Shown piece by piece: positions 20,001 to 27,615 of a stretch of DNA of 64,000 nucleotides; the stretch's first letter is position 1, and each line of letters starts with the position of its first letter. Source of the DNA: Balneolales bacterium ANBcel1 (lineage in GTDB: Bacteria > Bacteroidota > Rhodothermia > Balneolales > Natronogracilivirgulaceae); the NCBI GenBank assembly GCA_029688905.1, contig JARULB010000002.1, forward strand, positions 310,001 through 374,000, given 5' to 3'. Under the pieces are notes generated by a model. It saw only the letters and a program-made list of their open reading frames with translations. It was not told where the DNA came from and ran no database searches. Both the position numbers and the translations under genes were made by a program.

Positions 20001-21617
20001 GTTCTGAAAAACCTTTTGAAGATCGATGTCGGACGACTGGCCGGAAATGACAAATGCGGGGTCTGTCCCGGAAAAGTCGACGGATCCCTGACCGTCCAGA
20101 CGGCTGCTCTCCCTGATGTAGACAAATTCATGTTCCAGCAACCGGTTGGCTAGTTCTCCTTTATATTGAAGCTCCGGCACATGGAACGTATCGATGTAGG
20201 AGTCTTCCAGCAGCAGCTCCAGATTCATCCCGAAATCATCGGAAATCAGGCTTTCGAACGTCAGTGTGGCATCGAGGTTAAGCCGGGTGGATACCGGAAC
20301 GCCTCTGAAAAGCTGCCTTGCATCGATCCTTTCGCCCTGAACCGTCAATTCGGAGGAAAAGGATGCGTCGAGTCCGATGTTTCCCTGTGTAGTGAGGAGG
20401 CCTGACGGCAGTGCCCATTCAAGTTCCAGGTCCAGGGCATTCGCGGTGCCCTGCATCCATCCTGTGCCGCCAACCGATGCCATTTCGTCCGATAGTACAT
20501 CCCCGAAACCGGGAACCAGCAACTGCAGCGTAGCTTTATCAAAGTCAAATGACTGGAGATCCAGGGAATAGGTCAGGGTGGATCGCTGCAGGTAGTTTTG
20601 CAGCATTGCGTCAAATGACACCGTGTTGCTCCCGCTGCTGATACTGACATCAGACAGGCTCAGCTGATCACGATGACCCGAAGCTTCCAGAGCAAGTTCA
20701 ATTCCATCAAAAGCGCTAAGCCGGTCAATGTCCACAAGGCTGAGCAGTCCGGGTGAGAGCCATGCATCCTGAAGAACGACCTGGTAATAGGATTCCCTGA
20801 ACTGAGATCCGAGGCCACCGGCATAGAAATCAATCCCGGTGAACTCACTGTTCCAGTCCAGATGTGAATCTCCCAGGCGCATCTGCATCGCATTCATCTC
20901 GAAATAGTGGCTGTCGTTGTAGATTTGTCCGGACAGCGAAAAATCGAGGTCATCAAACTCCCTGAGCTGAAGCGTCAGATAGGTGATATCCAGATAACGC
21001 TGCTCCATGGTGAGCTCCACGAACAGCTCGGTGTTGATGTCGCCAAGGGTAACGGATTCCGCAGGCATATCGAATCCGGGAAGCTCGGGCGGGTCCACAA
21101 AATGAAGGGTTCCCTCGCGAACCTGGACAAACGGAGCGAAAATATCGATGGCCTCGATGGAGGAGCCACCGGTATCGTAGGTACCGGACTGGCGCTCCTT
21201 GCGTACCTGAAATGCTTTTTTGATCGTCAGGTCACCGGCCTCACCCGACCGTCTCAGGTAAATATTGGGCCGGTCCAGGGCAATGTCGTTGATGGTGATG
21301 TGGTTCCTCAGCAGGCCGATCAGATCGACACTGATGCGCAGGGATTCGAATTCGGCAACCGTTTCCTCTTCATATTCAAGAGTAACCGACTTCAGTTCCA
21401 GATGCAGCGGCAGGACTCCTCCTATCTGACCGATGGCAAGTTCTCCTTCATACGTTTCATTGAACCAGTTTTCAAAGCGAACGGTCAGGTAATCCTTGAC
21501 GGGGTCTGTCTGCAGGGCCAGAAACAGGACTCCTGCAAATAGCAGCAGTGTCGCCAGTACCACCAGCACGCTGCTCCAGAAAATCCGCCAGACAATATAT
21601 AGGAAGCGATAAATCAA
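17007..21617 (-). CDS. tamB: TamB-like translocation and assembly module protein (AsmA/TamB superfamily)
   Basis: 1536 residues. One N-terminal helix (YIVWRIFWSSVLVVLATLLLF) anchors a long beta-taco that should span the periplasm. The C-terminal ~350 residues carry the TamB/DUF490 domain: ISRDEN-type start FVRTTEPIRTTSRSRLAIPL, QIFGNFDVTDGDYLFVGG, RRFTLREGGSIRWEGDP, and a C-terminus with DRDDDEDEE. Members bridge to an Omp85 partner or move phospholipids to the OM; the barrel protein encoded just downstream is a possible partner. The start is a TTG, as no ATG or GTG is available close upstream. rnr follows after 18 bases. Confidence 0.88.
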   Translation of the reverse strand: MIYRFLYIVWRIFWSSVLVVLATLLLFAGVLFLALQTDPVKDYLTVRFENWFNETYEGELAIGQIGGVLPLHLELKSVTLEYEEETVAEFESLRISVDLIGLLRNHITINDIALDRPNIYLRRSGEAGDLTIKKAFQVRKERQSGTYDTGGSSIEAIDIFAPFVQVREGTLHFVDPPELPGFDMPAESVTLGDINTELFVELTMEQRYLDITYLTLQLREFDDLDFSLSGQIYNDSHYFEMNAMQMRLGDSHLDWNSEFTGIDFYAGGLGSQFRESYYQVVLQDAWLSPGLLSLVDIDRLSAFDGIELALEASGHRDQLSLSDVSISSGSNTVSFDAMLQNYLQRSTLTYSLDLQSFDFDKATLQLLVPGFGDVLSDEMASVGGTGWMQGTANALDLELEWALPSGLLTTQGNIGLDASFSSELTVQGERIDARQLFRGVPVSTRLNLDATLTFESLISDDFGMNLELLLEDSYIDTFHVPELQYKGELANRLLEHEFVYIRESSRLDGQGSVDFSGTDPAFVISGQSSDIDLQKVFQNGKLPQTELEMEYDINWHGLSPDSWHGRIVVDVMPSAINGNELNAHQLYLDLNHPEESRRSLRLTSSILDLFVEGQVAISSLYPLYEHWGGFFAHRVEEEYLFAETDTLTAAPNLMPDNGEFGRLDLEIVLEVKDLELLKAYLTGENTLESRAQLDVHLLADRERFDLSAQWRDPRTAWKDISITGSALDLRAGFRHSKRLRERQTIVMDMSADHLSYQHHRLDTLSWAIDISDDSLSSSSRIANFANEVLLEADVTARLAEKDLQASIDRLVVGNRRYLWNAENTPRLKYEKEGRLHVEGFHLVSGTDQIFVNGVFSNQEDDSVAYHFADVNLDRISRMIDGRVSFEGTLNADLVTRSLFQNPVLHGDLDASGLLFDGRVIGDITLRSEYNAGLNRFDTDLRVYTHPETYSGYLESNNQRGQDISARGWFKPPDAAQSADTLYYFDVDARQIDSWVLTYIMDSVFESIEGPGHGTGFISGNYDYIYFDGEFEVEDVVVEPVFFETEYVLNGTVSVNREDGVEIHRITGSDRNGGTGILTGRYDFNDFQAEKFMDLELRMDQFLFLNNSDGPEVPFYGSVAGTGVVTITGSNISPFVRTTEPIRTTSRSRLAIPLSEQGIGDERGRFIRFVKDFDDVDLRRHVLADPEVLRQIDRTFMEVFRMDLQFVAAPNSTVQLIFDPVTGEIVNARGEGRVRITLEDENLQIFGNFDVTDGDYLFVGGDILTRRFTLREGGSIRWEGDPANALLNITAVYRARPNIAPLVGGDATEQINRIPVELLLEITGPIDNIANDFYFEFPNAIDATQNAAVLNVLNSEEQKLIQATSLLFTGSFISGALVGDTQTQEFGSTLQARAGQVGISQLLSSQINALLSDNLVNLDVDLNLFGFDQADLGIALRLFDDRLVLRREGEVGGEETNIGDLGATYRINPNLSVEVFHRKDPMLMSILGTQAEVENVNGVGLEAQFRFNSWKEFGQRMWRNVTTVFGLLDRDDDEDEE

Positions 21618-21699
21618 CGATGGGTTTCCGCTATGGTTATGTCGGTTATGTTGCGAAGTAACGGTATTGTGAAATTACGAGAAACCAGCTCCTAATTCG

Positions 21700-22812
21700 T
21701 CATGGTGCCTCCAGAACACGAAATACATGTTCCCAGGCTTCATAAAGAATGGCAGGATCCTCAATGCGTTCCAGTTTGGGTCTGCCCGGTTCTTCAAGCA
21801 GAACCAGCTGGATTGAGCTGTCCCTGTTTTTCTTGTCATGGTGCATCAGGGCGACAAGCTTGTCTATCTGGCTTTCAAATCGGTTCAGTTTAAGGTTGTA
21901 CCAGGTTCTGAGGGATAGCAGCGGCTCGTTGTCAACCCGGCCACCCCGAGTGCCGGATACATATAACGCCGCAATCATACCTGCATATACGGCTTCTCCA
22001 TGATTAATATTGCGATAGCCGTCCAGGGTTTCAAGCGCATGGGCAAAGGTATGGCCGAAATTCAGCCAGGCCCTTTTTCCCGCTTCCCTGGCATCCTCCT
22101 GAACGATTCCGGATTTGATCATCACCGAACTGTGAACCACCTCCCACAGCAGCTGCGGTTCCCTGGTTGCGGGATTCGCAAGAGCGGCTCCCTGCTCAAG
22201 GAGTTTGCTGTCGCGGATATATCCGTACTTCAGCACCTCGCTGATGCCGCAAAGCCATTCCCGCTCGGGGAGAGTATCCAGAAACTCCGTGTCGAAAAGG
22301 ACCGCTTCGGGATGATAGAAGGCCCCGATGGTGTTTTTTCCAAAGTCATGGTTGATGCCCGTTTTCCCGCCGACAGCACTGTCGACCATGGCGAGCAGTG
22401 TAGTCGGGACCTGATACAGAGGCAAGCCTCGCAGCAGGGAAGCTGCAGCAAACCCGGCCAGGTCGCCGGTCACCCCGCCGCCAACAGCCACAAGCGGCGT
22501 ATTTCTTCTCACCTGTCCGGATAAGGCAAAATCAATGATGCCCTTCCAGGAAGCAATGCTCTTGGATCCCTCTCCGGGTGGAAGCTCGAAATACCGGCAT
22601 ATGCCTGGAGGAAAAGCCGACTCCACACGAGCGCGATGAGCGGCCAGTACATTCCGGTCGACGACAACGATCGGACCGGCGTCCACACCGTTCGGATCAC
22701 TCGTTTCGGCCAGGGCCGGCAGTGCCTTCTGCCGGAGCTCCTGCAGCGGCTGAAACAGGAAAAAGCGGCACTCTGTTTCGTCAGCTGTTTTCAGCGATGG
22801 CAGCTGGTGCAT
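21700..22812 (-). CDS. aroB: 3-dehydroquinate synthase
   Basis: 370 residues. The second step of the shikimate pathway (DAHP to 3-dehydroquinate, NAD+ and divalent-metal dependent). Motifs: LPPGEGSKS, PLVAVGGGVTGDLAGFAA, YQVPTTLLAMVDSAVGGKTG, the metal-site glutamate in GISEVLKYGYI and the histidines in NFGHTFAHALE and NHGEAV. The start lies 32 bases inside the 3' end of aroK, so the two are translated together. Confidence 0.96.
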   Translation of the reverse strand: MHQLPSLKTADETECRFFLFQPLQELRQKALPALAETSDPNGVDAGPIVVVDRNVLAAHRARVESAFPPGICRYFELPPGEGSKSIASWKGIIDFALSGQVRRNTPLVAVGGGVTGDLAGFAAASLLRGLPLYQVPTTLLAMVDSAVGGKTGINHDFGKNTIGAFYHPEAVLFDTEFLDTLPEREWLCGISEVLKYGYIRDSKLLEQGAALANPATREPQLLWEVVHSSVMIKSGIVQEDAREAGKRAWLNFGHTFAHALETLDGYRNINHGEAVYAGMIAALYVSGTRGGRVDNEPLLSLRTWYNLKLNRFESQIDKLVALMHHDKKNRDSSIQLVLLEEPGRPKLERIEDPAILYEAWEHVFRVLEAP

Positions 22813-23350
22813 ATTTTCTCAATAGCGTTAACGTTTCATTGGCTGTTTGGGATACGGGCCAGTTTCCCCGGACGGTGACCGCAACATCCGCCGTTTCATA
22901 TGCGGGTTCCCGCTCGCTGAGCAGAGTACGGATTCTGATACGCAGTTCAGGGTCGTCCAGTAATCGGCCGTTCCCGTCACGCAAAAGGGGGCGGCGGGTA
23001 TCCCTTTTGAGACGTTCCAGCAATATATCTTCCGGCACCTTCAGATAGACCATTATTGCCCGTTCCTGAATCAATTTTCGGGATGGTTCAAGCTGCAGGG
23101 CGCCCCCACCCAGGGAGAGCACAAGCCGGTCCAGCACGAGCATCTGTTGCAGCGTTTCATGTTCAAGCTGCCGGAAAACGGATTCTCCTTGCGTGCGAAA
23201 AATCTCCTGAATCGGCACCCCTTCCCGGTCTTCAATTGCTTGATCCAGGTCACGGAACTTCCAGCCCAGCCTCTTGGCGAGCTTTTTTCCGACCGCACTT
23301 TTCCCCGATCCCATGAAACCGGTGAGCACAATAATGGATTTCTGGTTCAT
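22781..23350 (-). CDS. aroK: Shikimate kinase
   Basis: 189 residues from the ATG at 23350 (a GTG two codons upstream is possible). It phosphorylates shikimate at O3 with ATP. The Walker A is GFMGSGKS (residues 11-18); DLDQAIE supplies the shikimate-binding aspartates; the FRQLE arginine, LSLGGGAL and the lid RDTRRPLL are all present. It overlaps aroB by 32 bases in a two-gene aromatic amino acid operon. Confidence 0.95.
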   Translation of the reverse strand: MNQKSIIVLTGFMGSGKSAVGKKLAKRLGWKFRDLDQAIEDREGVPIQEIFRTQGESVFRQLEHETLQQMLVLDRLVLSLGGGALQLEPSRKLIQERAIMVYLKVPEDILLERLKRDTRRPLLRDGNGRLLDDPELRIRIRTLLSEREPAYETADVAVTVRGNWPVSQTANETLTLLRKYAPAAIAENS

Positions 23351-23432
23351 GACCACAAAATTACAAAAAAATGATACGCTTTCTCACCGTGAATTGGGGC
23401 TGATTCTGAATCGTATTGAGCTGCCGGCGGGA

Positions 23433-25040
23433 TTATTCGCGTTCCGGTTTTACAGGCTCGACCATTTCCACCCGCTCACCGGTTACCGTTACCTCACCGG
23501 GCCTGGCCCCTTTTGGCTTGCGGACATGCTTGCGTTTGGCCATCATTACCGGTACCAGTGACGAGCCCGATTGTTTGGAATAGGCCGCCGCACAGGCCGC
23601 AGCACCGAGAAGCAGACTGCGGTCGGGCCAGTCCGCCGCTCCCCGGTTCCGGACAATAACGTGGGAACCGGCCGTTCCCCTGGCATGCATCCAGATATCT
23701 TCCTTGTGGGCACGTTTGAGCAGCTCATCGTTGCTCTTTGCACTTTTCCCAATCCAGACCTCATATCCCTGAATGGTCATTTCACGAAAAGGTCTCGCCT
23801 CCTGTTTTTCACCGGAAGAAGCCAGGCCAAACTTCTGCAGCTGCTCTCCCCGCCTCTTTACCCATTTCTCCAGCTCGGACGGATGTTCAATTCTTTCCAG
23901 TTCCTCCGCCATCCTGGAAAGGTCATCTTGCTGGGCAGCCACCATTTTTCTGTTTTTGGCGGACAGGGAGGCCTCCCGCCGCAACGCCGCGGATTTGTCA
24001 TAATACCGGTTTGACGCGTCGATCAGCGTTTCACCCGGCCGTACCGGGATGGCGATCTTCTGCTCCGGGTTATCCCATCCGGATACTGTCACGTGGTCAG
24101 CGGTTACCGGATTCCCGGGATCGGGCTGGCTCATCAGCATATGTCCGTATTGCTGGAAGGTATCAGACTTCTGCACCAGTTCCGGCGCCCTGCGGTATTG
24201 TTCCTCCTGTTTTTTCAGACTGCCGATTTTTTTCTGAAGCATTTTCAGCAATACATTTTTCCTTGGCAAAAGCCGGTACTTCCGGTTTTCGGAGAGGAAC
24301 AGAAAACGCACCGCATCGTTGACCGAGTCGAAGGTGTGTTCGGGAGGATGTGACAGATAGCGGCGGGGCAGCAGACTCAGGTTGCCTTCTGCCGTTACAG
24401 AAACCTCCTCCGGATTCAGCAGATGGTGCCTTAGCTCATGAATTTTGCGAGTCAACGCCTCCGGCGACAGTTCGTCAAGCCGGCATGTATCCGTCAGATC
24501 CGGAATCAATCCGCGCGGGAACTGTCTGTCTACGGCAATAACGCGTTTCCTGATCGGGAGCGATGCAAGGTCTTCATCTTCCCGAACATCCCCGTGCCGA
24601 AGCGGCTGGTGCGGCTCGGGGGCGGGATTTCCCCTGTTCCCTGCAGAATCCTTGAATGATGCAAGTATAACCCCCTCATGAACCAGGAACACATTGGGCC
24701 GGCTGCTGAACGGCTTGAAAAGGAGTTCCAGGGATGCGCCTTCAAAACCTGTCCGTATCAGCCGGTCGGCCTGGGAAACAAGCTCAAATTCCAGAACCTT
24801 GAGCCCGTAAATCTCGGGGAAAAAAGATGCGGTATTATGTGAAGGTTTCCCGGTTCTGCCATCCAGAAACAGGGCCGTTCCGGGCGAAGAAGCCGAAAAG
24901 GTCAGTTTACCGGCCCCCTCGTGATCAAAATAGATATCCAGCTGATCTTTTCGGTAAGATGACACATCCCTTACGATCATTCCGGAAATTTTGTATCTTA
25001 GCTCTTCGACCAGATATTGTAATGTGTAAAAATTATTCAT
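23433..25040 (-). CDS. rqcH: NFACT family ribosome quality control protein (RqcH/Rqc2-like)
   Basis: 535 residues. It binds the 50S-peptidyl-tRNA complex after ribosome splitting and, in characterised homologues, recruits tRNA-Ala to add C-terminal alanine tails. NFACT-N covers residues ~1-200, helix-hairpin and coiled-coil segments follow (LLKMLQKKIGSLKKQEEQYR and the region near SRMAEELERIEHPSELEKW), and NFACT-R lies in the last 120 residues with GKSAKSNDELLKRAHKEDIW and ARGTAGSHVIVR. It ends in a lysine/arginine-rich KRKHVRKPKGARPG segment. It starts 47 bases from a divergent unknown gene, with a palindrome between them. Confidence 0.9.
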   Translation of the reverse strand: MNNFYTLQYLVEELRYKISGMIVRDVSSYRKDQLDIYFDHEGAGKLTFSASSPGTALFLDGRTGKPSHNTASFFPEIYGLKVLEFELVSQADRLIRTGFEGASLELLFKPFSSRPNVFLVHEGVILASFKDSAGNRGNPAPEPHQPLRHGDVREDEDLASLPIRKRVIAVDRQFPRGLIPDLTDTCRLDELSPEALTRKIHELRHHLLNPEEVSVTAEGNLSLLPRRYLSHPPEHTFDSVNDAVRFLFLSENRKYRLLPRKNVLLKMLQKKIGSLKKQEEQYRRAPELVQKSDTFQQYGHMLMSQPDPGNPVTADHVTVSGWDNPEQKIAIPVRPGETLIDASNRYYDKSAALRREASLSAKNRKMVAAQQDDLSRMAEELERIEHPSELEKWVKRRGEQLQKFGLASSGEKQEARPFREMTIQGYEVWIGKSAKSNDELLKRAHKEDIWMHARGTAGSHVIVRNRGAADWPDRSLLLGAAACAAAYSKQSGSSLVPVMMAKRKHVRKPKGARPGEVTVTGERVEMVEPVKPERE

Positions 25041-25057
25041 ACTGTTTTTAAAAGGTA

Positions 25058-25069
25058 AGAAGCGCTTCT
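25058..25069. promoter_or_regulatory. 12-bp perfect palindrome AGAAGCGCTTCT between divergent genes
   Basis: The site lies in the 47-base gap between rqcH (minus, starts 25040) and the 215-aa unknown gene (plus, starts 25088), 18-20 bases from each start. The GCGC-centred perfect symmetry resembles LacI-type or other dimeric repressor sites. It could control one or both genes; it may also be chance. Confidence 0.35.
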
Positions 25070-25087
25070 CAAGCTTAAAGTATAACT

Positions 25088-25735
25088 ATGAATTACCCCA
25101 TATTCAGCTTGATTGTAAATCAAATCGAAAACCGGTTCTCAGAGAGAGGAATCAATGTTGAGCAGTTTCGCGTATGGAATGAAAACAAGATCAACGCGAC
25201 CGGACTGGAAATCGTGATGAATCTTTCCACACGTTCAGATCATATCAGAAAAATGGCGGTCAACCTGGACTGGGACAAGTTCCGGGAAGCGGGCCTGGCA
25301 AAACAACTACCCGGTATGGAAAAACACCCGCTGCTGAATGATGAGGCGTTCTCGGGTAAAAAACTCTCCCCGTATATCGATGTTGAAACCGTGTGGCATT
25401 TCAATGAGGAAAAGCTGTACAGCAAACTCGACTCAACCGTTGGAAACCGTCGCATAGAAGCGGCCAGTCACTGGATGGAGCATATCAACAGGGAGTTGAA
25501 AAAAGTGCTCTCTGAGGATAACCTGATTACCCGCTGGCATGTGGAAATCGAGGGTGACCTGAACGGCCGCTTTGTGACAGACATGAGCCTGATCTCCTAC
25601 AGGCAAATTCATCTCGAGGACTTCAAATCACTGAATGAAGTCCATCGCCATGTGGCTCAAAACCTGCAGAACATTCTCCTTCGTACGGATGAAGTCCTCA
25701 AAATAGCTTCCAGAACACTGGAATTGGCGGCCTGA
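25088..25735 (+). CDS. Conserved-looking protein of unknown function, 215 aa
   Basis: 215 residues that I cannot assign to a family. No signal peptide or membrane segment. The composition is that of a cytosolic alpha/beta protein, with strands such as TGLEIVMNLST and WHVEIEGDLNGR and a helical C-terminus (NEVHRHVAQNLQNILLRTDEVLKIASRTLEL) that might be a coiled coil. It is divergent from rqcH, sharing a 47-base promoter gap with a 12-bp palindrome. Its start (ATG at 25088) is the first in the frame. A short GC-rich inverted repeat overlaps the end of the gene (about 25729-25750) but lacks a T-run. Confidence 0.7.
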   Translation: MNYPIFSLIVNQIENRFSERGINVEQFRVWNENKINATGLEIVMNLSTRSDHIRKMAVNLDWDKFREAGLAKQLPGMEKHPLLNDEAFSGKKLSPYIDVETVWHFNEEKLYSKLDSTVGNRRIEAASHWMEHINRELKKVLSEDNLITRWHVEIEGDLNGRFVTDMSLISYRQIHLEDFKSLNEVHRHVAQNLQNILLRTDEVLKIASRTLELAA

Positions 25736-25898
25736 CAGGCCTGCCGCGGCTTAGCCGATGCTACGGGTCGGGTACTTGCGCTACGGAACAGAAGTGCAGT
25801 AATCGTCATCTCGTCTCAACAAGATCTAATAACTGCTTTTACTGAATTCAATCCCACAGTAATAATGTTTCCACGTCCGGCTGATGCTTCAAAAGGAA

Positions 25899-25928
25899 AC
25901 AGGCGGGCATGCGAACACACCCGCCTGT
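25899..25928 (-). terminator. Rho-independent terminator of the COX24-like gene
   Basis: A perfect 9-bp stem (ACAGGCGGG 25899-25907 with CCCGCCTGT 25920-25928), 12-base loop. Read on the minus strand it is followed by TTCCTTTT. It lies about 40 bases after the stop of the 29-codon gene. Confidence 0.75.
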
Positions 25929-25967
25929 CGTATCGAAATAGTAAGTGATAAAAAAAGCTGTCCGGTG

Positions 25968-26057
25968 CTATTTCTTCTTGTGCCGGTTTTTTCTCAGTCT
26001 CTTCTTTCTTTTATGCTTAGAAATTTTTGCTCTTTTTCGTTTTTTTCCGCTTGGCAT
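25968..26057 (-). CDS. AURKAIP1/COX24-domain mini ribosomal protein, 29 aa
   Basis: A 29-codon gene (ATG at 26055-26057, TAG at 25968-25970) whose product starts MPSGKKRKRAKISKHKR and ends KKRLRKNRHKKK. This is nearly the textbook form of the bacterial COX24_C/AURKAIP1 proteins of Bacteroidota, which are related to mitochondrial small-subunit protein mS38 and to the mini ribosomal protein called bS22 in mycobacteria. More than half of the residues are Lys or Arg, as expected for rRNA binding. It lies 24 bases downstream of the TPR gene on the same strand and has its own strong terminator after it. It is too short for usual gene-length cutoffs. Confidence 0.9.
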   Translation of the reverse strand: MPSGKKRKRAKISKHKRKKRLRKNRHKKK

Positions 26058-26081
26058 GCTTTTCGATGTTAAATGTTCGTA

Positions 26082-26804
26082 TTAGTGAAAAAGTTCGTGA
26101 TGATAACGGTCAAGATAGCCCTGCACCACCTGTTCCCATTCCGAATTCTCAGCGAGACTTAGTGTCTTGTCAAAATAGGCGACACTCTCGTCCGTATTGC
26201 CCGTCTGATGCAGTAATACGGCCATATTGAAATGGGCTCTGATGCTTCCGGGATCTGTTTCCAACGCCTTGTCAAGCGCCTCATACGCTTTTTCCGGCAT
26301 TAGCAGGCTCAAATAAACAGCCGCCAGGTCTGTTCTCAGGCCCGGATCTTCCGGCCCGGCTTCAAGAGCTTTAATATACAGCGATTCCGCCTTTTGTGCG
26401 AGACTTTTTATTGCGGTGTCCCCCTCCTCTTTTCCTGCCGCTTCGAAGTAAAGGCCGGCAGCCAGTATGTAATCCTCACGATCCTCTGTAAGGCGCGCCC
26501 TTCGGGCGGCATACTCTGCGGCGCTGTCCGGGAGTCCGGCATCGGTGTATATGCGAATCAGCTCACCGTAATAGGGAAGACGGGTTCGGCTTCGCTGCAG
26601 GGTGTCAAGCACGGAATGAATGTAGCCAACCCTCTGTTCGTCAATTGAAGGCGGACTTGGTTCCGCCACATTGCCCCGAATTTCGCCGGAATCGGCCTTA
26701 TATGTTTCGCTGTCACCGGGGCTTCGGCTGTCCCAGTATATTACGAAGGCAAGTGCTGTAATGGTCACGCCAAGAACGACCAGAATAAACCAGCGATTAA
26801 ACAT
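26082..26804 (-). CDS. Membrane-anchored TPR protein
   Basis: 240 residues. An N-terminal helix (FILVVLGVTITALAFVIYW) anchors it in the inner membrane; the rest is periplasmic or cytoplasmic TPR repeats, visible as YYGELIRIYTDAGLPDSAAEY, LRTDLAAVYLSLLMPEKAYE and AHFNMAVLLHQTGNTDESVAY. Such proteins are scaffolds; the partner is unknown. It sits between hup and the mini ribosomal protein gene, all on the minus strand, but the hup terminator separates it from hup. Confidence 0.8.
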   Translation of the reverse strand: MFNRWFILVVLGVTITALAFVIYWDSRSPGDSETYKADSGEIRGNVAEPSPPSIDEQRVGYIHSVLDTLQRSRTRLPYYGELIRIYTDAGLPDSAAEYAARRARLTEDREDYILAAGLYFEAAGKEEGDTAIKSLAQKAESLYIKALEAGPEDPGLRTDLAAVYLSLLMPEKAYEALDKALETDPGSIRAHFNMAVLLHQTGNTDESVAYFDKTLSLAENSEWEQVVQGYLDRYHHELFH

Positions 26805-26948
26805 GTAAATAGAGTGATTATGAGCTGTTGCTTCGGATTTGACTCAATCCTACGATGTGCGGATCGCGATTGTTGACGGTGCCACATTTCGCCATTGCAC
26901 AATCGCAATAACGGATACCGTTGCACCAAACCGGACTGTTCATAATGC

Positions 26949-26994
26949 AAAAAAAAATATCCGGCGCTACTGCAAGAGCATGTACCGGATATTT
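26949..26994 (-). terminator. Rho-independent terminator of the HU gene
   Basis: A perfect 10-bp stem (AAATATCCGG 26955-26964 with CCGGATATTT 26985-26994) and 20-base loop. On the minus strand it is followed by a run of T residues (26949-26957). It lies about 45 bases after the HU stop codon and also shields the TPR gene. Confidence 0.85.
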
Positions 26995-27036
26995 ATGAAA
27001 TATACGATTCTCAGGTGAATATATACTACAGCCAGA

Positions 27037-27324
27037 TTACGAGTTCCACTGGCTGTTCACCCCCTGCTTAAACTCCTTGGAGACTTTGAGTACGGGAACA
27101 TGCTGCTCTGGCACCGTAACTTCCTCGTTGGTCTTCGGGTTTCGGGCAATTCTTTTGGCTCTTTTGACCACCTTGAAAGTACCGAAGCCTCTGAGTTCTA
27201 TTTTCTCACCTTTTTTCAGCGATTCAATCACTGTATTCAGAAAACCATTTACTACGGCTTCTGTTTCAATTTTGGTGATTCCTGTGTTTGAGGCGATGAT
27301 TTCAACGATGTCTGCCTTTGTCAT
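27037..27324 (-). CDS. hup: HU/IHF-family DNA-binding protein
   Basis: 95 residues from the ATG at 27324 (MTKADIVEIIAS), the family's usual start; the frame runs 12 codons further upstream. A nucleoid protein that bends DNA as a dimer. GEKIELRGFGTFKVVKRAKRIARNP contains the conserved beta-arm, with RNPKT at the DNA-inserting tip. The C-terminus (PVLKVSKEFKQGVN) is standard. It is followed by a strong terminator and faces a 290-base intergenic region divergent from the AGCS symporter. Confidence 0.93.
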   Translation of the reverse strand: MTKADIVEIIASNTGITKIETEAVVNGFLNTVIESLKKGEKIELRGFGTFKVVKRAKRIARNPKTNEEVTVPEQHVPVLKVSKEFKQGVNSQWNS

Positions 27325-27615
27325 AGCTATCTGATTTTTGTTGTGGAATATGCTTCGCAACTTCTTTATGTAGAAGTAATTACGACTATACTAACAAAAT
27401 TTGGCGCACAGGGTTCCCGGAAAAGGTCGATTCTTGCAAAAAAAACATGAATATGAGTTCGGCTTTTTTCATGTAAGGCAAAAAATACCTATCATTTCCG
27501 GGTAGTTGTCCTGTCGAACGGGTTGCGCAGATTGTCCGGTTGAACCTCGTCATAAACCGTTCTTCGCCTTGTTTTCGCTGATCAACCCATCTCCCGAAAT
27601 TCATAATCCACACGT
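27325..27615. promoter_or_regulatory. Divergent promoter region of hup and the AGCS symporter
   Basis: A 291-base AT-rich gap containing the promoters of both genes. It shows an ACATGAA...TTCATGT inverted repeat around 27444-27473. I could not define exact -33/-7 elements. Confidence 0.4.
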
